From the NCBI GenBank assembly GCA_964006375.1, contig OZ023270.1:77036391-77100390 (forward strand): DNA of 64,000 bases, in the 5' to 3' direction. The notes below the pieces were generated by a model. That model saw only the letters and a program-made list of their open reading frames with translations. It searched no databases and was not told the DNA's origin. Below are positions 29,986 through 42,644 of this stretch, in pieces. The translations under genes were made by a program, and so were the position numbers. The stretch comes from Tillus elongatus. Lineage: Eukaryota > Arthropoda > Insecta > Coleoptera > Cleridae. Within the stretch, counting starts at the first letter, position 1; each line of letters opens with the position of its first letter.

Positions 29986-30194
29986 ATACAGGGTCAACAA
30001 AACAAAGTGTTGGTTATTGCCAGTGACATCCAATTAATTTTTAAATGCTTATAACTTTTTTTTCTTTCAACTTAGAGGTCTGAATTTTGATATGTAGGAT
30101 ACGCTATATAGTAAAAACTTCCCTACCGAATTTGGTTGTCGAAGCTTTGTTACTTGTGAAAAAATGTAATCATTTCTACGAACATTCTCAACCA

Positions 30195-30925
30195 TAACGC
30201 ACTTGCTGCTTCATACTTTTTTTTATTACACACTTATAATTCAAAAAGTATTATTACTTGAAGGACCATCTAATAAACAAAAGAGCTTCTTCCTTTTATC
30301 GATTCCATCTTTTCATGTCATCACTTGAGGAAGTAAAAGAAACAGTAACATACATTTTATACAACCCCCTTGAAAAGGGGACATGACTACTTATAGCTTC
30401 AAGTACGAAGAACAATCAGTTTTAATTTGTAACCCTTTAGAAACAGTTTTTTATATCAGAAATCCGTTACTACCTCTGTTTCTCTCCCTCAACGGATGCA
30501 ACAGCATCTGTCTGACAAGGAAAGGCAACACGTTTTATGGGCCGCTTAGTTCGTTAAGCATTTTTTATTCACCCCTTTTTCTTTTCATATTATGACTCAT
30601 CAGATATAGGTCAATTTTACCCCTTTATTTTTCTGTCATCATTCATAATAATTTGGATTTGAAAGGAGATCATTCCGCGTTTATACGCCGACGAAAAATG
30701 CGCGGGGTCTATAATTTGGATACCGTGGTTCCAAACAAAGCGTGACATTCTAGTGTTTTACGGGGTACAAAAATGTATGTGTCATTCACCTTTTCGTTGG
30801 ATTAATTGTTAATTAAATATGTGATATAGTTTGTTTTTAACTTGCTATATCTCTGTATCATCATCACAGTCTGAAGGTGATGTCGCATTACTGTCACCTC
30901 TATCTCTCTCCAACAGTTCTTCTTA
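30195..30925. other. Intron sequence, nothing recognised
   Basis: Begins after a short hairpin-family tail at about 30175-30215. No coding or RNA feature could be supported. Confidence 0.4.
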
Positions 30926-30938
30926 TTACATTCTTATG

Positions 30939-31302
30939 TTTAGAACCTCGGTGGTTCAGGGGTAAGAACGTGTGCCTCTGAATCGAAGGGTACTGGGTTC
31001 GATCCCAGGGTACTCCTTTCACTTTTTCAGTACATACTGTAACATTAACATCAGCCGAGGTTCTGGCATTGTATTTGAGCAAGTTGAATGTCTGCACGTT
31101 CCACCCTTCGGAGGGGGCGTAAAACCGTCGTTCCCGTGTCCATGCGATGTTGGGCACGTTAAAGACCCCTACCCTCCTTACAGAAAGGCAGGGGTTCGGC
31201 AAAATTTCCAGGATAGTGAGGTGAAACTGCTCACTGGCGTCGGTGATTGGCTATAGTCGCGGAAATAGGCCGACGTTAAAGAAACAAAAACACACACAAC
31301 AC
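30939..31302 (+). mobile_element. tRNA-derived SINE, family A, copy 2
   Basis: Perfect 11-bp target duplications ACATTCTTATG at 30928-30938 and 31303-31313. It has a tRNA-like head with intact B box (TGGGTTCGATCCCAGGG), a central block (GGAGGGGGCGTAAAACCG, GTTGGGCACGTTAAAG) and a CA-rich tail. It is the best consensus-like head of the four copies. Confidence 0.9.
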
Positions 31303-31339
31303 ACATTCTTATGCAAGGTGGTCAGATTTGCCAGAAGCC

Positions 31340-31690
31340 TTCCTTATATAGCGACCTCTTCCATTTTATTTTCAAGTATGTGTCCAACAAATAATATTCT
31401 CATAAAGTTGTTACATCTCAAAGTAGGTCCAATCAACCTTGACTTCCTCCTCTGGGGTTCTTTTAGCAAACATATTTCTTCTCTCGCCTCTTCTAGCACA
31501 CTTTTATTCCTCTTTTGATTGGTACCCCTTGTCATTGTCATTTTTCTCCATGTATATTTTAAAAGCTCATATTCTTTTAATGTCCTGCTTATTAAAGGTC
31601 GAGCTTTCCGGCCCATACATTATAACACTCCATTCGTATAATTTGAGGAGCCTTTTCTTCAGATCCAAATCAAAATTTAATTAGTCAGAA
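31340..31690 (-). pseudogene. RTE-like LINE fragment
   Basis: The minus strand encodes KKRLLKLYEWSVIMYGPES, then TFNKQDIKRI and a degenerate continuation to FVGHILENKMEEVAI. This corresponds to the region after the RT domain in RTE-like ORFs (VWSVLLYGCETWT...DIKRLEAFEMW...GHI). Frame breaks show it is inactive. Confidence 0.6.
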
Positions 31691-32132
31691 GCAGTCCCGA
31701 ATCTAGAGGAAGGCAGTGTGCTTGTCCCGACGGTATCTTCAGTGGGCGACAAATTCAGGTGTGGTACACCGACAGAGTTCGTCATAAGATTGATTATTAG
31801 TGGCAGACAAGATGATCAGCAAAACATGTGGGTGTGAAAGCCTTGCTAAATAATTTACCGGAAATGGTCAAGTCCTTGAAATAAATTTAATAAATATCTC
31901 TCAATGCTGAATCAAAATACGTAGCAGGACATCTCCTACGTTCTGTGAAAAGTTTCGAATTTATTTATTATCAACAATTTGGGCTACCATTCTTCAAGAA
32001 ATCAATCAAATACCTAAATATTATAATTAAAAAGGAAGATATGCAATTCAGGCATGTTTCGTAATTTAAATGGAAGGTTTGATAAAAACTTTGCCAAAAT
32101 TGAGATAAAATTCTATGGAATCCTGAGAGGCT

Positions 32133-32492
32133 TGTGTGTGTGTGTGTTTTTTGTTTGTTTCTTTAACGTCGGCCTATTTCCGCGACTATGGCCAATCACC
32201 GACGCCAGGGAGCAGTTTCACCTCACTATCCTGGAAATTTTGCCAAACCCCTGCCTTTCTGTAAGGAGGGTAGGGGTCTTTAACGTGCCCAACATCGAAT
32301 GAACACGGGACCGACGGCTTTACGCCCCCTCCGAAGGGCGGAACGTGCAGACATTCAACTTGCTCAAATACAATGCCAGAACCTCGGTTGATGTTAATTT
32401 TACAGTTTGTACTGAAAAAGTGAAAGGAGTACCCTGGGATCGAACCCAATACCCTTCGGTTCAGAGGCACACGTTCTTACCCCTGAACATAA
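32133..32492 (-). mobile_element. tRNA-derived SINE, family A, copy 3
   Basis: Minus-strand copy with 8-bp duplications GAGAGGCT at 32125-32132 and 32493-32500. The (TG)n-rich left edge is the reverse of the CA-rich tail. The tRNA-like head is cut about a dozen bases short of the start in other copies, a small 5' truncation. Confidence 0.85.
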
Positions 32493-32639
32493 GAGAGGCT
32501 AAAACAGTAGCCGAAAAAATTGGAGTTGATCCTATTCTAGCAAATAAACGAATTCCGAAGCGCAAAATACATTTTGGTGAATTGTGCGAGGAGGACTCAC
32601 GAAAACTTCTACTTGTTCAGCTATTTTCTAAATCAATAA

Positions 32640-33760
32640 AGATTGTATTTGATCAAATCATATCAAAATTTAAAAGTCTGAATTTTCATTAAAATATTTT
32701 TAGTAGCAAATATGCCTTTTTTTAATTAAAAGCAGGCATCAAATGTGGTTACCAGTATAACATATATATTAGAAGCAATAATGTAACATACTTCATCAAA
32801 ATAACTGTATTGTTTGAACATGTACAAAAAATTTCCGAAATTAAACTTAAAATGTTCCTGAAAAAACTGGTTTTCTAGCCAACGAACCTTAGGTTAATAG
32901 GAAATTAAGTCATTGAAATTTGAAGCATTTAATGAAAATTTGCTACCAAAACGCACTCACTGTGTCCAATTATTTTCTTACAAAGATTCAATTTCCATGC
33001 ATTTCGATGAAAAATGCAATGTGTTCGATTTAAAAAAAAAAGTATGAGCAACGACTTATGGGCCACGCTGTGATTGCAACATAATTTTATAAGATGCAGC
33101 TTAAGAGAACCTATAATAATAATAACTTATAAAAAAATTTCTCGTATCTTGATATATTGAGCTTTACCGTAGAAATACGTCACCCTGTATATATGTAAAG
33201 AGATAAAAACTGAAACTAACCCTGGATATGAGCTATAGGGGGTCCAGTTTGCGCTTATTTGAAAAAATCTTTTCAAAATGCAAAAGTCGCCGTCTCACCA
33301 TAGCGACTTTTTCTACGAAAATTCGCTAAAAAATATACAATCTGATCTAAATATAGATGCTGAGACCTTACTGTGACTTCGTAGAGAGTATCAAACCATA
33401 AACTCTAACTAAAAGTACTGCCAAAACATCAGAGAAAGGGTTTATTTGAAATTAATGTTCACAAAATCTTAATTATTTTCTGAGATACCAAAATTTTCCG
33501 AAAGGTCACCCAGAATTTTCCCGAAAAAACTGACTCGATTTCCTGGCTAACGAAGTTATATAAGACACCTACAAAATAAAGGTGTTCGCCAGTTTCATAA
33601 AATCGGTCTATTATTTTTGGACCCATTGGTGTGATCATTTGAAACCGGCTTCGGGTATGAGTTATAGAGGGCCTAGTTGCCGCCCATTTCAAGAAATTTT
33701 AAAATCGAAATCTTCTCACTAGCGAAATTTTTTCTACGAAAATTCGCTGAAATTGGAAAG
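32640..33760. repeat. Cluster of diverged hairpin-family fragments
   Basis: Includes a tail-like end near 32935-32970 (TTTGCTACCAAAACGCACTC), the short repeat at 33045-33200, a head in minus sense at 33225-33330 with a hairpin-like TTTTTCTACGAAAATTCGCT, and another internal unit and head at 33475-33755. All are older than copies 1 and 4. Confidence 0.55.
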
Positions 33761-33849
33761 TACGATTCAAAATTCGCGTGTTTTCATTATTAGTCTTGAT
33801 GCTGTTAGTGGGTTATGGTAGCACATCTTCTTTAAATTAAATTTTCTGT

Positions 33850-34025
33850 GAGTGATGAGTGGAACCTGTAGCACTGATAAGTACAATTTGGAGAGAACCC
33901 AATTCATCACATACAGTTTACAGAATTTACGATCGTTTCCCTAACAAAATTAGCGTCATCAGAGGGATGAATAAACTTTATTTAAATGATAAACGATCGC
34001 CAGGTCTAAAAAATCTATTCCGATG
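33850..34025. repeat. Penelope-type foldback with hammerhead-like motif
   Basis: Minus-strand motif 33926-33965: CCCT, intact CTGATGA, stem CGCTAA...TTAGGG, GAAACGATCG, TA. An inverted partial copy follows at 33988-34005 (AAACGATCGCCAGGTCT). This is the same arrangement as at 10840-11045. The shared flank AATTTGGAGAGAACCCAATT is at about 33885. Confidence 0.6.
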
Positions 34026-34029
34026 AATT

Positions 34030-34610
34030 CGGACAACTTATTCTTGTTAAATTCTCTTCTAAAATATCAGGTATTCGGTAAATAGTAAATAATAAGTTAA
34101 AAAAGAGTATTGTATTGGATCCCAGAACCCAAACGGTTTAGATAAAAAAGGAGACAATTATACACTCCTCTTTTTAAGTTTTTAGAAACTTAACCAAGCT
34201 ATAAGTTTGAAATGGGGTGAATGAAATACATGAGGAATCAAAATAATTGGACAACGATTTCATTACATAAGGTACGCACGGAACAGCACTGATAGGAGAA
34301 CCCGAAAAAGAATTGCAAGGGATGCTCAGAGTTTTGGGTGTGAGGAAAGTTAAACTAAAATTCAATTTGAGAACAAAAATAACGAAAATAAGTAAAAATA
34401 TGACTAAAGAAGTGGATCCAAAGCTAAACGGGCAATAGCTTTGAGAAGTAGGTATGTTGGCGCAGGCAAGGGCGTAGATATGTTTTTTTTCTTGGGGAGG
34501 GTATTCCAAAAAATACAAAGGTAAACAAAATTACAAATACAAAGACTAAAAAATGTATTGAATTAAAATAATTGAACAAAAAATTGCGAAAATATTTCCC
34601 ACATTAGAAA
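34030..34610. other. Intron sequence, nothing recognised
   Basis: An open frame on the minus strand (34174-34518) has hydrophobic stretches but no recognisable family; it is most likely chance. Confidence 0.35.
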
Positions 34611-34617
34611 ACAAAAG

Positions 34618-35160
34618 TCTGGACGCAGCAAGTGTGTTATGTTAGTGAATTTTCATGGAAATGATCTGCACCAAACATTTTTTATTAAATACTTATAACT
34701 TTTTTCTTGTAACATATAGATCTGTTTTGTATATAATTTAATTTTTATAAGATAACTCTACATAAAAATTTGGTTACCATAGGTCTGTTATTTTCGGAAA
34801 TAAAGAAAATGTTCGAAAGAAAACCCAAAATGTTCTCAGAAAACCTGATCCAATTTTTCTGGATAACGAACTTATCCAACCCACTTACAAAAGGAAGGTA
34901 CCTGTCAAATTTCATCCAAATCGGACCATTGTTTTTTGAGTTATCGTGTGAATTTTTCCTATTAAAATGCACTAAACCAATTAAAAAGTCTGGACGCAGC
35001 AAGTGCGTTACGGTAGTGAATTTTCATAGAAATGATCTGCACCCAATTTTTTTTTATAACTTTTTTTTCTTGTAACATAGAAATCTAGATTTTGGTGTAT
35101 CGTTTACTTTTATATTGTAAATCTACCTACCAAATTATATATCATTTTTTGTATTATAAC
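34618..35160 (-). repeat. Two adjacent hairpin-family partial copies
   Basis: Tail blocks GTCTGGACGCAGCAAGTG at 34617 and 34988 each precede minus-sense family sequence with an internal unit (34740-34945). Neither retains a TA tract or head hairpin. Confidence 0.65.
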
Positions 35161-35664
35161 TGCAGGAATGGTATTTTCATTTTTAGGAAAAAAATTGTTT
35201 AGAATTAAAGTGAAACTTGAGATCTTCCATGATGTTCTTTAATAGAGAAACGATAATTCCGGGGATTTCCTTTTGGACGTTAGTATGGTTAAAACCTTAG
35301 TAAGACGTCTCTGTCTATAGTGTTTATGCGAGGAAACCTTATAGAAATATTTAACTCATTGCGCAGTTTGTCAATTTTTTCATGCAATCTCGTGAATCAT
35401 CTATCTGCGCTCATATTTCTTTCTTCTAGCAGATCTGAAAGACAACAAACTGATTTCTCAGCATATTTCCTTTTAAAAGTTTAAAAAATTTGCTAGAATG
35501 CAGGTCCAAGAAGCATATTCACAAAAAAAATTTACGAGTTTTACTTATTTCGAGATTTTCTCATTTTTTTAACAAAAAAAAATTCCGACCTAGTAATTTT
35601 TTTCTCCTTGGGTTTTAGGGGTGGTGGTAACTACCCCCATTACCCCTCTCTTATCTACGCCCTT

Positions 35665-35940
35665 GGGCGCAGGTACTTTGAGAGTGTGATTACAGATGAT
35701 GATAAATGTAGCAATATACTGAGATAATCTCGATGGCAGAGCGAGCATTCAATAGAAAAATACCCTCCTTGCTAATAAACATTTTAACTTGCACCTGAAA
35801 AGGAGGCTCATAAAGTCATGTGTACGTAATGTTTTTGTGTATGGAGCCGGAAGCTGAATTTTTAATAAACAGGACATAAACGTGTGCCAGAGGGTGTTAC
35901 TTGGCTCAAAGCACATACTGTAATTTTTGGAGCGTGTTAA
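35665..35940 (+). pseudogene. RTE-like LINE fragment
   Basis: DNA-level match to 9590-9796 and 42645-42860 (GATTACAGATGATGATAAAT, AATAAACATTTTAACTTGCA, GTATGGAGCCGGAAGCTGAA). Coding remains are interrupted by stops. Confidence 0.65.
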
Positions 35941-35944
35941 TTAA

Positions 35945-36985
35945 AGTTCCAGGTTTATCTAATAATAGACAACAATAAAATTCCTGATAAAATGTGGATT
36001 CTTTCAATTAAACTTTAACGTCACGTCTCGTTGTACAAACCCCGAAATGAAGCAATTACAAACAGACTTTTTTGCGGCATGTTGCGAAACAGAAGTAAAC
36101 ACATTTCTTTGGTGTTGTTAATTCTTGTGTTATAAGACCATGGAGTGTGTAACGACTATATGCACCGGAGCTGGATCTCCAAGAGTGTGGTGTGTGGTTC
36201 GCAGTGGTATTCTTTCCAATTATTCCTCAACCAACCCGGACATGTGGGAGAGACAGAGACGGCTATATCTATTCGCGACTCTTTACCAGAGCGAATAAAA
36301 ACTAACAGTTCATTCACTTGGTATTTATTGTAACCTTCCTAACCTATCTCAACTCGATTCTCTTTTAAAACAGGACCGGATCTAGAACAGATTGAGGAGA
36401 CATTGTGTAGATCATTGGGGGTCCATTCATTAGAGTGACTATTTATGTCAATGGTCAGGAAATTTATATAAAAGAACTATAATGAGACTAAAAGCAGCAT
36501 TCGTTTATAAGATATTTTGTCGATTTGACTGCAACTATCGCGAAGCTATGTAAATCAATCAATCAGGACTAAACCATGAGAAAGCTGACTGGCCTCAAAA
36601 ACGCAATATTTTTCTGGTATTAAAACATAAGCCTAAATCTAACCTTTCGTGGAAAAAATTAAGTTGTAAGATTGTCTCCTTTTAACAACAGTATTAGGGC
36701 GTCACCTATCGCTATGAGTGACGGTAAAAATAATACACTCGTATCAACGAAATAAAATATTCCCTTATCTGGAATATGTATGTTTTTTGCTGTGTTTGCA
36801 TTACATAATAAATAACATAAGCTAGATGCGTTATAACCATTATTAGAAATACATACCGGTTTCGTTCTTATCAAAGCTCATCAATCCGGTGTACTAATGA
36901 TAATCAAAACACGTCTACCGGTAGCAGTCACGCTTTACCATCCTAAACATTTTACCGAAAACCTTCATTTATATAAGAAAGGTTG
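35945..36985. other. Intron sequence, nothing recognised
   Basis: No supported gene or repeat boundary. Confidence 0.35.
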
Positions 36986-36986
36986 C

Positions 36987-37098
36987 AATCTTTAACGTAA
37001 CCGGCATCGCAAGGAACACTGGACCCACAGCTTTGAGCCCGTTGCGACATTGCAGACATTCAAATTGCTCAAACGCAATACCAGAACCTCGGTTTATG
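36987..37098 (-). repeat. Family-A SINE scrap
   Basis: The central part of the family-A SINE in reverse orientation (CTTTAACGTAACCGGCATCG, GCAGACATTCAAATTGCTCA, CCAGAACCTCGGTTTATGT). Head, tail and duplications are gone; diverged. Confidence 0.65.
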
Positions 37099-37769
37099 TA
37101 AATTTAACACCATGTAAAAGTAAAACGACGCTCTGCGGAGATGTCTCTTCTCTTTCATTTTAAAGCCACACATTTTTACTACTGGCCCATCTAGTCTGCC
37201 ACAGCTTATAAAAGACAGATGTTTGTGATAACCTAAATCTGTCAAATTATTCAAGAATATTGAAATAGCGATTCGGTCGATTTTAGATACAAGGTTATTC
37301 GTAGAAAAAGACAAAAAAATTAGCCCAGATATACATTTCAGCCATAAAAATTGAGCTATTTTATCCAAGATAAGAAAGTAAAGATCAAAGTCCTCGAAAT
37401 TAAAGAATATTTTAGGTCGATAAAAAATATATCTGTAAAGTTTTAGACTATAATTCCAATTGAAGCTCGGTGGAACAGAGCCTGTATATTCGGAGACGTT
37501 ACCGCGGTTATAAATCAGAGAAATACTTGGTTCTTGTTTCAGAAATTGCTTTTTTTTGACATGTTGGCTCCCATTGTAAACAATTTTTAAAAAAGGGTTG
37601 GAATTTTTGAAAATAATGTCATCTAAGGCCTTAAGGTCACCTTGGGCATGGATGCCTATAAATCTACCTCATTTTCCTTTCACCTCCTTTTCGCTTCTTT
37701 TTTTTTCTTTTTTTTTAACTTTCGTTAGGTAAATTAGCATTGCAAAGATATAAATGGCTTGACGTAGAT

Positions 37770-38440
37770 AATTTTATATGTTTAAGTACTAGAGCAGCAG
37801 ATACTACGGTATGGGGCTGATGTTCGCTCTATGATATGTTTTGGATTGGTGGATTAAAAATAATGTACTTGCTATTATATATCCTACGAGTCTACGACCA
37901 GATCAGAATGCCACTGTGGCTCTCGAAAGAGTTTTTTTTTGCAAATGCGCGTTCAAATTCAGCTTTTTGTCTGAAAGGATCTCTACATATTCAACTTCAT
38001 TGGAAAATTTTATCTATTTTTCATTCAGAGGAAGGCTTTCCTAATTTAGTTTCCTTCTGCTCCTGAATGTGATAAGAACTGTCTTATGAAGGTTGACATT
38101 AAGCCTTTCTGTCTCACACCAGTTGCTTACAATATTTAGGGCTGTGTGCATTAGACTAGATATTACAGCACCATATCTGCCCTTTACTGTTATGACAATA
38201 TCACCTAGGTATCCTTGGACTGCTCCGGCACAATGTAGTCATAAGTTTATCAAAAAACGAGCGACCACAACAGAGGCGATAGCACTCCTTCCTGGGGAAA
38301 ACCTTTTGCCATCGTCACTGCTGCGTTGGTTTTTTAGAATTCACCCAATCCATCTTACAATGGAAAATCCCATCGGACTTCAGAGTGGAGAAGTAGCTGC
38401 CCGTATTGATAATCAATTTCATCGGCCAAGGTTTTGAATA
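37770..38440 (-). pseudogene. I/R1-like LINE reverse transcriptase remnant
   Basis: The minus strand encodes, with frameshifts, a VRWMG.ILKNQRS-like stretch, then PQEGVLSPLLWSLVF (RT motif with the expected PQGG), YLGDIVI in place of the catalytic YADD, and MHTALNIVSNWCETERLNVN followed by KTVLITF. The catalytic second Ala-Asp context is altered and stops are present, so it is inactive. The same family recurs on the plus strand at 52060-52900. Confidence 0.7.
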
Positions 38441-38514
38441 ATCTTTTTGTAAGGCTTGAGCTCTAATCTTGTTCACAATTTTACTACTAATTTCATAACG
38501 TCGTTTAGTTTTAG

Positions 38515-39150
38515 AAAATTTCCACATAATGCTTGCTAATGGGTAAAACAGTGGTAACAGAGAAAGTGCGGAAATATTTCATCTTTGCGGCATAACTCCA
38601 CCATACCCTTATCACAACCACCATATCTGGAGCGCCATCGGTTGTCAAGCCTACCAGTTTGGATATTGGAATTTCCTCAGAATATTTTGGATATAACAAA
38701 ACAACTCTTGCCCAGTACTATGTCCTTTCAGTGGAATAAACTTCAAAAGATCTCATTTAATCGTAAAATCACAAAAAATCATCCTGACGAACACGGTCAC
38801 ATGGGAGGTGTCAACCACATCTGTTGATTCATCCAGTTGCAGTCAAAACACAGTTACCTAAGTCAAATCTTAATTGTAAAAAAATATCTACGCTCATCAC
38901 TTCTACTCGTCTCATGACTGTATTAACAGATAGTTGCATAGATTTTATAGCTGAAACTACCTCGTCTTAATTTCTAAAGTTAGCAAATAACTAATCTGCA
39001 GCTTCTGAAAACGCCTGTTTAATAATTTCCCCGTCTTCATAAGGGTTTTTCTTTTTTGCAATTATCTGGAACACACGGTATGATGCTTCAGTTGCAGGCT
39101 TATTTTTGTTGACTGTTTTTAAAAATACTGACTTGTCCAATTAACTGGTT
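38515..39150 (-). pseudogene. hAT-type transposase remnant (SCAND3/ZBED-like)
   Basis: Minus-strand pieces in order: ATEASYRVFQIIAKKKNPYE, DGEIIKQAFSEAAD, MQLSVNTVMRRVE, LQLDESTDVVDTSHVTVFVR (first catalytic Asp region, LDESTD), LLKFIPLKGHSTGQELF, and ISKLVGLTTDGAPDM (second catalytic Asp region, TDGAPAM). These are diagnostic of the hAT family from which vertebrate ZBED5/SCAND3-like genes derive. Frameshifts lie between pieces. The insertion domain and C-terminal dimerisation region are missing. Confidence 0.75.
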
Positions 39151-39689
39151 TTTCAGTTTTTCCTTTCTGGTGGCAGAATGTAATGGGAATGATTTTTGAA
39201 AATTTTAATGTGCAGTAATATAGAAGTGTTACATAACAAACATAAACTTTTACCTTCAACTTCTGTAAACAAGTATTGAAATGGTATGTCTTCACCTAAT
39301 TACTACTGCTTGCCATTATATTTTTATTGCTCTCTACTAACCCAACCGCTGGACGTTGGTTATGCCGTTCAGTTTTAAACTGAGCACAATATCGCCACAT
39401 CATGCGTATTTATCCCGTTCAAAGCAACCAAGATCGTTCTCGAACACTAGCGCGCTGGTTGGTTCTAGCCAAAGAGGTTGTAAGGGATAGAGGTAACAAA
39501 GGTGCAGTTTTGCAATACAAGAAGCCTGTACACTTTTCCAAACTGGGCGGAGTTCGGTGACTTGAGTGGGAGAAACGTCAGGGACGTATTTAGGAATTTT
39601 TAGTTTGGTTAGAAATAAAACTGAAATTATTCAATCATTGAAATGTAATGCTTATTCATGAATTTCTTAAGCTTTTGTATAAATAGGTA

Positions 39690-39745
39690 ACCTAAAAAGG
39701 TTCGGAACGCAGCAAGTGCGTTATGATAGTGAATTTTCATAACAA
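39690..39745 (-). repeat. Hairpin-family tail inside the P element
   Basis: GGAACGCAGCAAGTGCG, TTATGATAGTGAATTTTCAT: the standard tail of the hairpin/(TA)n family, about 220 bp inside the left end of the P element, so inserted after it or carried with it. Confidence 0.65.
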
Positions 39746-39959
39746 TATTAAATAATATATTTATATAAGCTGTAAGATTTAGCCTTATATTAAAAGTTAT
39801 GAAAATTAATTTATTTAATTAGGAACAGTAAAACAAGGTAAAGAAGGACAAGCAAAAACATGATCTATGACATATATTTATAGAGTAATTTGGATACAAA
39901 ACTCAAACAAAGCAATTGATAAACAGGAAATATACTCTAGAAAAATACACTAGAAAGCT

Positions 39960-40145
39960 GGAAAAAAAATCCTTTGGTTGATGCATTGAGGGTGATTGTA
40001 TGCATGCAGGAGAAGAACCCCCAGGAGGAAGAGGGTTTCTGCTCCTCACCCAAAAATTCGGGGGGTTCTCCTTCCCCTTGTGCATGCATACAACTACCTT
40101 CAAAGCATAAAGCACAAGAAAAATTTCTTGTGAGCAACCCCCAAG
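39960..40145. repeat. Small foldback element inside the P element
   Basis: Arms containing TTGTATGCATGCAGGAGAAG and the reverse complement of CTCCTTCCCCTTGTGCATGC pair around a short GC-richer spacer with CCCCC/GGGGG blocks. Noncoding. 40240-42330 beyond it holds nothing I recognise. Confidence 0.65.
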
Positions 40146-42334
40146 AAGGTTGCTGGACCTGGGCGAATATGGGGTAGACAGGGTTTAAAGGAGGTATTGC
40201 TGTAAAATGTGAAAAACGCATGTTTTCAAAGTCCCTTAATTTTCTTGGGGGTTGTTTGCCAGAAAATTTGCCTTGTGGCCGAGGAAGGTTCTAAGCATGT
40301 TGCTGGAAAAAAATATCTAAAACCCTCATGCAGTCAACTGCAAATTTACCGAAATTACATTCTACTTCGTCGCCTATAATGTCTTTTTCAGATAATGTAG
40401 AATACAGAGCTAAATTAAATAGGTTCACTTGCATTTTCATTTATTTTTATATTACATTTATAAGCACAATAAGCGTATAATTAAGGGAACCCTTAATTAA
40501 CATTGCAGCAACACAAACTTGAAAAGTGGAGAAATTATTTACAGTATGTTAACAGTTATAAACTTGATTTCATCATGTTACAGTAGTATTCTGATAATAC
40601 AAAATTACATCTAACTGTATGCACACAACAGCTGGTGTGTTACGAGATGTGATGAAACGCCAAACTGACTGTACCACAGCATTAGCATAATATTATTATG
40701 CTGCCACATTATCATATCTCTCTAGTAATGGTATCATGTCAAAAACCTACACTAGAGGCTAAATTTCCAATTTCTTCTTTGTTTATGGTGTCTGTTTCTA
40801 CTGTCCTAAATTTCCAATTTGATATTGTCAATAAATAACACTACCACACAATGACAAATGACAGCTGAGCTTCAGCACAGACGCAGTCTAACAAAGTTGT
40901 CGGATAGAGTAAATTATGATCGGAGGGATACCTAAGTTAAAAATCATGAGAAATGGGTAATTCGAAATTTGCAGGTATTAAATACAGTATTTTTTAACTG
41001 ACTGATAAAATTAAATTTTATAAAATGTTTTCTTTATTATCAGAAGTTGTAAAAATTTCATATGTTTATACATGAAAGGTTTAACTACATGAAATTTCTG
41101 AAGATCGGGCAATCCTGGTCAGCAACATCTTGACATCTGGCAATGGTTGTAACTTCCATTGTTTAGATTTTATCTACAATTTATTTAAATAGCATAACAG
41201 TACAGGTGCTGTATTGCTCTGCCTTTGTCCAACATTGTAGATATTGCATTACAGAATTTGAAGTGATGTCGAGGATTATTTTATTATTAATTTCGAATAA
41301 CTTCATTTTTCTTTGATCAAAAGACTTGAAAATTGGTACACAACCACATCTCTGTATGTTCTTTTAAGTTGTAAATTTTCGTTCCAATCACTTAAACAAT
41401 TTGAAAGCTATTGCGTTTAAAAAAATATATTTAATTTTTTGTTAGGAAAAACTATGTGTTAAGATCTGATGAACGAACTCATCCAAGCCATTAGCAAAAT
41501 AAGCGTAATTCCAAAATTTTCTCCAAATCAGTGAAATATTTTTTGGGTTATTGGTTGGATAAATTGTTGGATGAATATATTGGATAAAGTTTTATATTCA
41601 AAAGGTTAGATAAATAATAATAGTTTTTATTTCAACAACAGAAGAAAATACAAAATAAAGTACATTGTACTGTTTACAAATTAATGTTAACATTCCTTGT
41701 CTTTTTTAAAGAAATAGAGATTAATTTCATTGATTGCTGTTGCCCTTACTTCATGAAACTGGTCCATACTTCATACAGACTTGGAGACTACTTCTCTGGC
41801 TTCACTGTTGGTTTTCGTTTTTGTAGGTGAAGGACGTAGCCAGCGCGTAAGCTAACTGGAGCAAGTGGCCCTTCTGAATTCTAGATGTTCTTCAACGTCT
41901 CTGTTACTGGTTTTGCTGCTTGATAGTATCCTCAGACAGAAAAAATTTGAATTAATACGAAATCATGACAATTACAAATAAAGATCTGTTGCTATTTTAT
42001 GATGTTATAATCAAAAAAATCTTTAAAAGTGAAAATAAAATAAAACAAATATGACGGATGACGCCTTTAAAATGTCTACGTGATGTATATCAATATTTAA
42101 CATAAAGATAGAAGAAACCTATAACAGTAATAACTATAATAACAATTACAACAATAAAATAACTAAACAAACACATTAATAAAGCAGACTATACAATGAA
42201 AATATCGACACACATCATGTCTTATAACAACTTTTTGGAAAAAATAGTTAGATTTATGTTGTCTGATTTATTTAATTAGGAAGAAGAATATCTCAGAAAT
42301 CCTAAATATTGTCGTGTATATGCTTTTTTACTTC

Positions 42335-42585
42335 TAAAGCTTAAAACAAGTCTAGTTTACACTTGTCATGACAAAAATGTTGTGGTTTTATGCCGTTATT
42401 TACTGTGGGTCTATGTTGGGTATCAATAATATGTTTTGCAAATGTAGATTTGTCAGCATGGTTATTTCTAAATGCAAAAATATGTTCTTTGTATCGGGTG
42501 TTAAAATTTCTAGAAGTTTGATCGATGTAGATTGCGTTACGTGTGCATTTCACAAATTTTGAATACCTATACAAATACAAAAGTA
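42335..42585 (-). pseudogene. GIY-YIG endonuclease fragment of a Penelope-like element
   Basis: Minus-strand frame with KCTRNAIYIDQTSRNFNTRY, KEH, FRNNHADKSTFAKHIIDTQH. This matches the GIY-YIG nuclease domain of Penelope-like retroelements (IYIGQTxRxFxxRxKEH...FAxHxxxTxH), with the Gly of YIG replaced by Asp. Only the nuclease domain is seen; no telomerase-like RT. It sits 3' of the P transposase gene, within the P element boundaries. Confidence 0.75.
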
Positions 42586-42644
42586 GCTTTTAAATCTTAT
42601 AACATGACGCTTGATTTATTAGATTATTTCAAATAATTGATTGG

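Noticed and set aside
30955..31030. tRNA gene
   Set aside because: A and B boxes are present, but the sequence is the head of a SINE with target duplications and does not fold as a full cloverleaf with acceptor stem.
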